Shown: positions 58,293 through 64,000 of the stretch, piece after piece
Layout of the letters: each line of letters starts with the position of its first letter
Position numbering within the stretch: position 1 is the first letter of the stretch
NCBI RefSeq assembly: GCF_000259275.1
Contig: NC_017735.1
Span: forward strand, 124,001-188,000
Direction: 5' to 3'
Origin: Helicobacter cetorum MIT 99-5656
GTDB taxonomy: Bacteria; Campylobacterota; Campylobacteria; Campylobacterales; Helicobacteraceae
Length of the DNA: 64,000 nucleotides
Translations under genes and position numbers: made by a program
The notes under the pieces: generated by a model
Seen by the model: the letters and a program-made list of their open reading frames with translations, nothing else
The model's database searches: none
Told to the model about the DNA's origin: nothing

Positions 58293-58594
58293 AACGCCCC
58301 TAAAATATCCTTGAAGCTTTTTAACTCTTTTTCGCATGTGCTGTTATTTATAGGTATTTTAATATATTTATCTTGTATTTTAATAATGGTTTTTTGTTTT
58401 GTTTTTAGGTATTCTTGCCTTGATTGTTTTAATTTTTCTATGCTGTCATTTTGGAGTTTTATTGTGGCATTAGTTTGCGATAGCTTTTCTTTTAAAATAG
58501 CGTTGTGCGTTTTTAAATGTAAAACCATAAAAAACAAAACAAGAGCTACAATATAAGGCGCTAAAAATTTAAAAGCGTTTAAATAAATAGCCAT
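58289..58594 (-). CDS. Spanin-like (Rz-type) inner-membrane protein
   Basis: The 101-residue product has an N-terminal membrane helix at about 10..27 (FLAPYIVALVLFFMVLHL), then a coiled coil to about residue 75, and a C-terminal STCEKELKSFKDILGAF with one Cys. This fits an i-spanin that spans the periplasm during lysis. An o-spanin lipoprotein is not apparent. It is the last gene of the minus-strand phage block. Confidence 0.55.
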   Translation of the reverse strand: MAIYLNAFKFLAPYIVALVLFFMVLHLKTHNAILKEKLSQTNATIKLQNDSIEKLKQSRQEYLKTKQKTIIKIQDKYIKIPINNSTCEKELKSFKDILGAF

Positions 58595-59074
58595 TTACAT
58601 TCTATTAGTAGGTATCAATAGCGAAGGCTTTGTGTCTTTATTAGTGGGGCTTACTTTAGCTAATGGTTTAAGTAGTTCCTCATAACGCTTGACCTCTAAT
58701 TGATTAACTCTGTTTTGTAGATTAGATGCTTGTGTGCTGGCGTTGTAGTTATTCACTAGAGCTTGGGTTTTTAAATTGTCAAAGGCTTGTCTATTTTTAG
58801 CAAACTCCATCTGCTTATTTTGTAAATTCAAGGCATCGTTATAAGCCCTTTCTTCTTTGAAGGCTTTTAATGCGTCTTGTTGTTTTTGATAATTTAGGGC
58901 ATCTTGTTTTAGTTTAGCGTTATCAATAAAAGCGCCCGAATTGCTTATGCTTTGACTTAGATTAGCGATAGAGTTGCTTAAATTAGCGTTTAAGTTTCTA
59001 AAATGATTTAAACTTTCATTATAAAGCGCTAGACCCCCTCTGCCTGCTGTTATATCTGGGTAATAGTTAGCCAT
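58595..59074 (-). CDS. Phage protein, helical, possible internal virion protein
   Basis: The 159-residue product has a short N-terminal stretch (YYPDITAGRGGLALYNESL) and then a long helix rich in Asn, Gln and Ala with heptad-like spacing. It lies directly before the spanin-like gene with no gap and 12 nt after the next gene. No family is recognised; position behind capsid genes and composition suggest a virion-internal or ejection component. Confidence 0.55.
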   Translation of the reverse strand: MANYYPDITAGRGGLALYNESLNHFRNLNANLSNSIANLSQSISNSGAFIDNAKLKQDALNYQKQQDALKAFKEERAYNDALNLQNKQMEFAKNRQAFDNLKTQALVNNYNASTQASNLQNRVNQLEVKRYEELLKPLAKVSPTNKDTKPSLLIPTNRM

Positions 59075-59086
59075 TGCTTTTTCCTT

Positions 59087-59533
59087 TTATTGTCTGTTTA
59101 CTGGGCTAGTAAATGGGATGTATTTTTTAGCTGCTACTTCTATGTCTTGCTGGTTTTTTAGCCTTTCGGCTTCTCGCTTTTCATAGCGTTCGTTCTCTTT
59201 TTGGTATTGCTGTTCTGCCATCTGCATGCTTTTTTTAGCTTGCTTTCTGTTCTCAAAAAAATTAGCTAAATCCACTCCTAAACCGACAAGCCCTGTTACA
59301 CCACCTAAAAGCATGCCCGCCCCGCCATAACCGCCGATGCTATTCATAAAGCCTTTAAAACCGCCCTCTTGATTAGGGGTCTCTAATTGTGGGGCGTTCA
59401 TGCTAGTTAGCATGGGCTGGTTTTTTATTTGAGTTGTAAGGGGCGTTTGCTGTTGTAATAAAGGTTTGTTAAAAAAGTCGCTTGTATTATAGAGAGTTGG
59501 CTGTGTGTAAATGCTTTTAATATCAAATTCCAT
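59087..59533 (-). CDS. Phage protein with a Gly-rich hydrophobic segment
   Basis: The 148-residue product has a Pro/Gln/Thr-rich N-terminal half. A glycine-rich membrane-active segment lies at about 70..95 (GGYGGAGMLLGGVTGLVGLG), and a charged helix follows (KSMQMAEQQYQKENERYEK). Such layouts occur in phage ejection proteins that form a channel. Function not proven. Confidence 0.55.
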   Translation of the reverse strand: MEFDIKSIYTQPTLYNTSDFFNKPLLQQQTPLTTQIKNQPMLTSMNAPQLETPNQEGGFKGFMNSIGGYGGAGMLLGGVTGLVGLGVDLANFFENRKQAKKSMQMAEQQYQKENERYEKREAERLKNQQDIEVAAKKYIPFTSPVNRQ

Positions 59534-59543
59534 TTAAAACCCT

Positions 59544-59615
59544 TTAAAAATATAAATGCCATGTTAAACATGCCATAAAAAAGCAAAGTGCAAGAATAAT
59601 GACTTGATTATCCAT
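59544..59615 (-). CDS. 23-residue membrane peptide in the phage block
   Basis: A small open frame MDNQVIILALCFFMACLTWH and three more residues, starting at 59615 with a strong ribosome site (AAAGGAAAG) and lying in the 120-nt gap between two structural genes. It is one hydrophobic helix with two Cys. The ribosome site and position support it as a real microprotein. Confidence 0.5.
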   Translation of the reverse strand: MDNQVIILALCFFMACLTWHLYF

Positions 59616-59653
59616 CTCTCTTTCCTTTCTTATTCAAAGCCGTTTAAGTCTTT

Positions 59654-60034
59654 TTAATCATACTCCACTTGAATTTTTGAAGGTAAGAAATAACAAACCC
59701 TTAAAATAGCCTCGGCTTTGTTAGTTGCATCTGGATTTGTAATGTTTGCGTTTATGGTCTGCGTGGTAGGCATCTCATATAGAACATTACTTTCATTAAA
59801 TTGTGAGTATTTTGGGTCTGTTTTTAAAACCTTAATGCCGTTTAAAAATAACGCATCGCTTCCTTTAATACCCACGCTTAATGTCGTTGTGCCACTCTCT
59901 AAAGGCGTAATTATTTCTACATTACACTTAACTATAACCGCCCCTTGCGGTATAGCTGCTAATTCAATTGTTGGCTTATTTAAAAAAAATCTACTTTCTA
60001 CCATATAGCTAACATTTCTTACTAATTGCTTCAT
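59654..60034 (-). CDS. Phage protein after the capsid gene, possible head decoration protein
   Basis: The 126-residue product is mostly beta-like: residues 20..60 form strands (TIELAAIPQGAVIVKCNVEI and on), with a Gly/Thr turn region and a closing strand AILRVCYFL. It starts 11 nt after the capsid gene stop. Position and strand content suggest a capsid-binding decoration or head-completion protein. No family match. Confidence 0.55.
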   Translation of the reverse strand: MKQLVRNVSYMVESRFFLNKPTIELAAIPQGAVIVKCNVEIITPLESGTTTLSVGIKGSDALFLNGIKVLKTDPKYSQFNESNVLYEMPTTQTINANITNPDATNKAEAILRVCYFLPSKIQVEYD

Positions 60035-60045
60035 GTCTTGCTCCT

Positions 60046-61215
60046 TTATTTTTTAGCCGCTGCTTTGCTTGGCTCTTGCATATTAGTTACTAAACCGATA
60101 ACGCTGAAGTCTTGGTTATTGTAAAGGTTATTAGCCGCATTGCCATTTCCTACAAACCTTGCCTTACTAACGCCCATAATACAATCAATTCCAACTAATG
60201 ACTTACGCCCTGCATCTTGATTTTCATCTATGTAAAAAGTAATCTCTGGGCTGTGTGCCATTAGCACACTACTAGCTCCGATTAAGCAACCGATAGATAT
60301 TTCACTCTCGCCCATCTCTGTTGCATTCTTTGTTTTTAATGTCGCTTTCAAATCAGATGGCGTTACAATGCTTTCTACATTAGCCTTATTGATATAAGAG
60401 CTAAACTCTTTCGCATCAATAGTAGAATTGGGCATGCCACTATTTAAAGAGGTCCAAATGCCTGCATCAATTATCACGCAATTATCTATCACGCCACAAA
60501 AGCCCTTATATAATAGCCCTCTGTCTAGCCCTGCATAGGCGTAAATCTTTTGAATGTCTTTAAACTCTGGGTCGGCTTTTAGCTGTGAGGCTTGATAGCT
60601 ATCTAGTAGCACGATATAGGAGCTATTTTGTGCTATAACCCCCTTACCTGCATCTTCCATGCTTGCCATAATCGGCTTAATAGGGAAGGTCTTTGTGCCG
60701 TCTGCTTTTAGTCCGTTCCTTGCGTTAAAAATCGCCTTTCTAATCGTTGCCACATTCATTTGAGGCGTGTAAAGCACATTTGAGAAATCATTAGTCATGG
60801 CTGCGATGATTCGTTTATCTCTTTCAAGCCCCATCCAGTTTGACAAGCTGTCGCATGTTTCTTTGATAAAGTCAGTATTCTCTAAATCTTCATAAGCCTT
60901 AATTTTTGACTTCGCACTATTTCCAAACGCTTCGGGGTAAATGGTTTGACTTAGTATCTCTAAATTATCTAAATTAGCTATAAAATCAGTATTACCTACC
61001 ACGCCCCTACCCATTAGCGGTGTTTTTAATCTAGGCACAAAGGGGTTCTGCGTTTTTGTGGTATAGGTTCGAATCGCTCTGTCTTCGCCCTTTCCTGTAA
61101 TGCTTTCAAATAATGATTTTTTCCAACTCGCATTTTCAATTTGTAATGCAACTTCTCTACCGATTTGTGGGTTACTTGAAATGTTATTAAAATCTACTTG
61201 ATTTAAATTTAACAT
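60046..61215 (-). CDS. Major capsid protein, probable (N4 gp56-like pattern)
   Basis: The 389-residue product has the pattern of the N4-gp56/DUF4043 capsid group: NPFVPRLKTPLMGRGVVGNT near residue 57, NLDNLEILSQTIYPEAFGNS, then SLSNWMGLERDKRI. The later part contains LLDSYQASQLKADPEF and KGFCGVIDNCVIIDAG. It follows the scaffold-like gene by 13 nt, the usual order. Assignment is from memory of the family, not a search. Confidence 0.75.
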   Translation of the reverse strand: MLNLNQVDFNNISSNPQIGREVALQIENASWKKSLFESITGKGEDRAIRTYTTKTQNPFVPRLKTPLMGRGVVGNTDFIANLDNLEILSQTIYPEAFGNSAKSKIKAYEDLENTDFIKETCDSLSNWMGLERDKRIIAAMTNDFSNVLYTPQMNVATIRKAIFNARNGLKADGTKTFPIKPIMASMEDAGKGVIAQNSSYIVLLDSYQASQLKADPEFKDIQKIYAYAGLDRGLLYKGFCGVIDNCVIIDAGIWTSLNSGMPNSTIDAKEFSSYINKANVESIVTPSDLKATLKTKNATEMGESEISIGCLIGASSVLMAHSPEITFYIDENQDAGRKSLVGIDCIMGVSKARFVGNGNAANNLYNNQDFSVIGLVTNMQEPSKAAAKK

Positions 61216-61228
61216 GTTTTATCCTTTC

Positions 61229-61690
61229 TTAATATCTATTAACAACGCTACTATTTAATGCGCTGTTTGTGCTGGCTACGCCGTTTCCTTGTAGCTCTTT
61301 AGGAAGGGGCTGTTCTTTTTGTGGCTGTTTGTCTTGTTGCGCTGGCTCTTGTGTAGCTTCAAAGAGGGTTAAAATCGCTTCAAAAAACGCCTCGCCTTCT
61401 AAGGTGTCAATTTCTTTCTTATATTTAGGTGGGATTTCATTGTTATAAAATTCTATTAAATCCTCCATGTCTGCGTCCGGATGTTTTTTTAAAAACTCGG
61501 CTTTAGCGGTTTCTACTTCTTGCTTTTTCTTTGAAGTGTGTATTTCTTCGCTTAGGCTTTTGGCTTTATCCACTTTGTCTGTTAGGCGTTCTTTTAAGTA
61601 ATTGTTTTGGCTTGTCAAAACATATTTATAAAAATCCACCTTACTTTCAAAAAATAGGTTCTCTAGCTTTTCATCGGTATGTTCTGCCAT
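61229..61690 (-). CDS. Scaffold-like phage protein; true 5' end extends upstream
   Basis: The part that is open from ATG 61690 codes 153 residues: acidic/basic helices (KVDFYKYVLTSQNNYLKERL and on), a Gln/Pro linker (EPAQQDKQPQKEQPLPKEL), and a small C-terminal tail. This is typical of capsid scaffolds, and it lies directly upstream of the capsid gene. The same frame stays open for about 75 nt further upstream and joins a short leader beginning at ATG 61788 only through a one-base slip (see 61691..61788). Confidence 0.65.
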   Translation of the reverse strand: MAEHTDEKLENLFFESKVDFYKYVLTSQNNYLKERLTDKVDKAKSLSEEIHTSKKKQEVETAKAEFLKKHPDADMEDLIEFYNNEIPPKYKKEIDTLEGEAFFEAILTLFEATQEPAQQDKQPQKEQPLPKELQGNGVASTNSALNSSVVNRY

Positions 61691-61788
61691 ATACTCTGCA
61701 AAATCGTTCTCATAGCTATTAGCAACCTGTTCTATTTCTTTCTCTAGGGCTTCTAGTTCTATTTCTTTTTTTGTAGCTCTTTATCCAT
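61691..61788 (-). other. Leader with an A AAA AAG slip site in front of the scaffold-like gene
   Basis: On the minus strand ATG 61788 codes MDKELQKKK and then TAG. The codons before the stop are CAA AAA AAG AAA TAG, so the heptamer A AAA AAG is in the X XXY YYZ phase. A -1 slip there gives MDKELQKKEIELEALEKEIE and continues in the scaffold frame with no stop. Programmed frameshifting, loss of one A, or a sequence error would all look like this. Confidence 0.6.
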
Positions 61789-61823
61789 TATCCTGCCTTT
61801 AAAAAAATATTTCTTATTAAAGC

Positions 61824-61850
61824 AAAAAAACCATTTTAAAAAAATGGTTA
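61824..61850 (-). terminator. Terminator after the 61861..62883 gene
   Basis: On the minus strand AACCATTTT and AAAATGGTT form a 9-bp stem followed by a T-run. It separates the upstream gene from the scaffold-capsid group. Confidence 0.75.
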
Positions 61851-61860
61851 TATTGCTTTT

Positions 61861-62883
61861 TTAATTTACAGAGTCAAAAACCCATGATTTAATTGCTTGT
61901 TGTGTGGCGTTTATTTTTTGCTGGTTTAGATCTTTTTGGAATGGGTCAATAAGCTTGTCTACTTCTTGGTTAATCTCTTTTGTTATATTTTGGTTTTGTT
62001 GGTTTATGCTATTTTGCATGCGGTTTATTTCATTAGTTTGGCTATTTTCAATGCCTTGTGAGATTTTATAAGGGTCTTTGAATATCTTTAATTTTAAGCC
62101 ATTAGCATAATAGCTCTGTTGCTTTAAAAATAAAAATTTGCTTCTTGCTTGCATATCGCTTTTAAATTGAAACACGACTTCATAGGGCTTTAACGCTTTA
62201 TTAAAGCTTATGTTATTAAAATAGTTGAAACTATCATTACCGGCGAGTCTCTTGTGGAAGGTATTGTTTAGCATTTCATTAAAATAGTTAAATTTAAAAT
62301 CGTTGTTAATACCTTTCATAGGGTTGTAAGCGTTTAAGGGGTCATAATTGTTGCCCCCTGGGTTAAAGTATTCATATATAACCCCCTTTGGGTATATCGC
62401 ATAGGGGTTTGCTAGAAATACATCGCTCACTCTTATGTTGTTATGGTTAAACAAATTCTTAAAAGGCATGTTAGGGGCTTTTTCTTGCTTGGTAAGATTA
62501 AGCCCTAGGACTTTAAATTCTTTTTTAAAATGCTCTTTAGTCCTTTTGTTTTGTTGCTTTAATTCTTCTAGTCTTTTCAAGCTCCTTTTAATGTCTATGA
62601 TTTCATTTCTTAAATTAGGGTTATTGTTAAAAATATCATTAATTAATTGTTGTTTAGACTCTTGTTGTTGTTGTGGCGTTAAGTGAATGCTATCTGGGTT
62701 AATAGAATTTGGGTTATAGTTTGGTGTGATGTTTGGTGTGATGTTTGGTGTGTCTGCATCAGGTGGTCTTGTGCTTTGATTAGGGTTTATGGTTTGAGGG
62801 TGGTAGCCTGTGGTGTTGTTGTTAGTTTTGTTGCTTCCGAAAATATCTAAAATGCCACTCCATAAATTTTCTAAAAATCCCAT
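61861..62883 (-). CDS. Phage structural-type protein (340 aa)
   Basis: The N-terminus is MGFLENLWSGILDIFGS, an amphipathic or membrane-associating helix, followed by an Asn/Pro/Thr-rich linker with three NITPN-like repeats (about residues 45..60). A coiled coil follows at about 90..130, then an aromatic region (YAIYPKGVIYEYFNPGG, FNYFNEMLNNTFHKRL), and a Gln/Asn-rich helical tail. It resembles phage ejection or tail-tube-associated proteins in composition. No family is recognised. AAGGAAT precedes the start. Confidence 0.55.
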   Translation of the reverse strand: MGFLENLWSGILDIFGSNKTNNNTTGYHPQTINPNQSTRPPDADTPNITPNITPNYNPNSINPDSIHLTPQQQQESKQQLINDIFNNNPNLRNEIIDIKRSLKRLEELKQQNKRTKEHFKKEFKVLGLNLTKQEKAPNMPFKNLFNHNNIRVSDVFLANPYAIYPKGVIYEYFNPGGNNYDPLNAYNPMKGINNDFKFNYFNEMLNNTFHKRLAGNDSFNYFNNISFNKALKPYEVVFQFKSDMQARSKFLFLKQQSYYANGLKLKIFKDPYKISQGIENSQTNEINRMQNSINQQNQNITKEINQEVDKLIDPFQKDLNQQKINATQQAIKSWVFDSVN

Positions 62884-62922
62884 GCTTATTCCTTAATCTT
62901 TTATGTTTATTTTTATCTCTTT

Positions 62923-62937
62923 TTAGTATAATACTAA
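62923..62937 (-). promoter_or_regulatory. Palindrome at a phage promoter
   Basis: TTAGTATAATACTAA is a perfect 15-nt palindrome (7-nt arms, one central base). On the minus strand it contains a TATACT -10 box for the gene starting at 62883. Its core equals the arms at 56962 and 57002, so one phage protein may bind both places. Confidence 0.6.
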
Positions 62938-62960
62938 TCCTCCCCTACATACAAAACTCA

Positions 62961-62990
62961 TTAGAGAGATTTACTCCTTACTCTCTCTAA
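62961..62990 (-). terminator. Hairpin after the 62997..63578 gene
   Basis: TTAGAGAGA and TCTCTCTAA form a perfect 9-bp stem just past the stop of the upstream minus-strand gene. The T-run after it is short (GTTTTG), so it may be weak. Confidence 0.55.
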
Positions 62991-62996
62991 CTCCTT

Positions 62997-63578
62997 TTAA
63001 ATCACAAGTTCGCTTATTTTAAAGCTTTCTAATGTTGTTAAGTCGTTAATCTCTGCTAGTCGTAGTTTCTCTGCTCCATAAAAACTTAGTATGCCTTGCT
63101 TGTATCTTAAGCCATCGTTAAAGACTTGTTTTAGTTGCTCTTTGGTGTGTGGTTTATACATTTTAATGCCCACTTCGCCTTTAGCATTAAGCTCTGCACA
63201 TCTATAAGGTGCATCAATATTTGCACTCACTAGGGCAATTAGGTTGCTTTGGTCTTCTAAGGTGGCATCGTAGTTGTGGTAACTCCCTAACGCATTACTA
63301 GAGCAACCTTTCAATAAATTGTGCTTACAAATAGCGTTAATCTCGTTTTCTATTTCTTGCTTTTTAGTTTTTAAAGCCACTTCTTTAAATTTAGCCATTA
63401 AGGCATCTTTAGTGGGTAGTTCAAGCGTTACTTCTTGCTTTTTAGTTTCATCGTAGGTGGTGGTATTTAGTTCTAGGTTAATATTGTTTTCTTCAACTCT
63501 AAAAGAGCCTAAAAGATGCAACTCCTCTAAAACTAAGATTAAATACTTTTGATACTTAGCCATGTTTTCTAAAATCAT
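62997..63578 (-). CDS. Phage hypothetical protein (193 aa)
   Basis: Function is not recognised. The N-terminal third is beta and helix mixed (YLILVLEELHLLGSFRVEEN), followed by a Lys-rich helix (KFKEVALKTKKQEIENEINA), a Cys pair region (CKHNLLKGCS) and a second half with DALE-type acidic pieces and MYKPHTKEQLKQVFNDGLRY. AAAGG lies upstream of the start. It is between the partial gene at the window edge and the 62883 gene. Confidence 0.55.
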   Translation of the reverse strand: MILENMAKYQKYLILVLEELHLLGSFRVEENNINLELNTTTYDETKKQEVTLELPTKDALMAKFKEVALKTKKQEIENEINAICKHNLLKGCSSNALGSYHNYDATLEDQSNLIALVSANIDAPYRCAELNAKGEVGIKMYKPHTKEQLKQVFNDGLRYKQGILSFYGAEKLRLAEINDLTTLESFKISELVI

Positions 63579-63596
63579 TTTTTTGTCCTTTTGTTT

Positions 63597-64000
63597 TTAA
63601 CTTAAATACCATGTAAAATCTGCTTGTGTTATGTTATAGGAATGTGGAAAGAAAGTCCCATTATTTGCTGGCATAACGAATACATAGTCTGTAATAGGCG
63701 GTATTTCTCTTATAATGGTGGTTATTCTTTTAGTGCTAAAACTCGCACTACTCCCATAACTAACCCCATACCATACATTGATATAGCCCTTAAAATACTT
63801 ACCCCATAATTCTAAGTCCCCGCTTATTCCTGTAGCTAAAAATTTCACATGATAGATTTGGGTTTGTTGGGGGGCGGTGGTGGTGGTAAAACTTGGCATA
63901 ATAAAGCCTTGGTCGCATCTTAAAGCTAAGGAGCTTTGAGGATTTACATTACTATCGGCGTTGTTGTATTGAAAAAAGACTTCTATTTCATAGGACTTCG
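63597..64000 (-). CDS. Phage protein, 5' end beyond the window
   Basis: The last 133 codons of a gene whose frame is open to the right edge, so the ATG at 63899 is probably internal. The visible part is rich in Tyr, Thr, Gly and Phe (IYHVKFLATGISGDLELWGK, INVWYGVSYGSS) with strand-like alternation, and it ends DFTWYLS. This suits a fibre or baseplate-type surface protein, but there is no family match. Confidence 0.5.
   Translation of the reverse strand, partial: KSYEIEVFFQYNNADSNVNPQSSLALRCDQGFIMPSFTTTTAPQQTQIYHVKFLATGISGDLELWGKYFKGYINVWYGVSYGSSASFSTKRITTIIREIPPITDYVFVMPANNGTFFPHSYNITQADFTWYLS

Larger units (their letters stand above)
56940..64000. mobile_element. Left end of a prophage (runs off the right edge)
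   Basis: A block of genes with phage character: a terminase-small-like DNA-binding protein, a spanin-like membrane protein, a probable major capsid protein with an adjacent scaffold-like gene, and several small virion-type proteins. Most are on the minus strand in closely spaced groups. No integrase, large terminase or portal is recognisable in the part seen. Similarity in kind to the small Helicobacter phages (KHP30/1961P group) is a guess that needs a search. Confidence 0.8.

Noticed and set aside
61060-61082. tRNA T-loop-like GGTTCGAATC
   Set aside because: It is inside the capsid gene and no acceptor, D or anticodon stem can be formed around it.

Overview
The window is bacterial chromosome from a gastric Helicobacter close to H. 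pylori. It is low in G+C. Its 16S gene is not linked to its 23S gene. It carries hpn, Hop/Hom-type outer membrane proteins, lpp20 and many homopolymer or dinucleotide tracts inside surface genes. The housekeeping backbone follows, from memory, the H. pylori 26695 order HP1413 to HP1458 in rearranged blocks. An EcoRI-type restriction system, extra Hom paralogues and an inserted phage suggest a non-pylori member such as H. cetorum. That species call is inference.

Left part (1 to 20 kb): the 5' end of a 23S rRNA gene (minus strand) with its promoter and leader; a lipoprotein behind a (TG)8 tract plus two small membrane proteins; a three-gene minus-strand cassette with a PD-(D/E)XK nuclease and a UDG-like protein; queF, rsfS and miaA; a Panacea-type antitoxin with a two-helix membrane partner; a GT8 glycosyltransferase with a C11 tract; an EcoRI-like restriction-modification pair placed 4 nt behind murB; and the long minus-strand run S4 protein, ileS, VirB11-like ATPase, fliI, fliQ, murB. 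A lipoprotein, an outer membrane protein with a C12 tract, and hpn follow.

Middle (20 to 41.5 kb): ksgA, RNase J, kdsD and rlmN form a tight plus-strand run. A large outer membrane protein gene sits between rlmN and a diverged copy of the rlmN 3' end. About 1.7 kb of decayed sequence separates this from the 16S rRNA gene, which has its own promoter and long leader. Then come an MFS transporter, a protease-like protein without catalytic residues, and a dense plus-strand block: cyclophilin, csrA, ispE, smpB, exbB, exbD, rpmH, rnpA, yidD, yidC, jag, mnmE.

Right part (41.5 to 64 kb): a surface-protein cluster (small secreted protein, 860-residue Hop-like protein, two Hom-family paralogues, one with a metzincin-like HExxHxxxxxH motif); sppA and purU; the Lpp20 lipoprotein operon; a thioredoxin; and a second GT8 enzyme with eight perfect 21-bp repeats. 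From about 56.96 kb to the right edge lies the end of a prophage. A rightward promoter drives a coiled-coil gene and a terminase-small-like gene. A leftward block encodes spanin-like, internal, capsid, scaffold-like and other virion-type proteins. No integrase, large terminase or portal is recognisable inside the window.

Most likely to repay follow-up: the metzincin-like motif in a Hom-family protein, the A AAA AAG frameshift site in front of the phage scaffold-like gene, the nuclease/UDG-like cassette, the Panacea/membrane-protein pair, and the EcoRI homologue with changes in its recognition segment.
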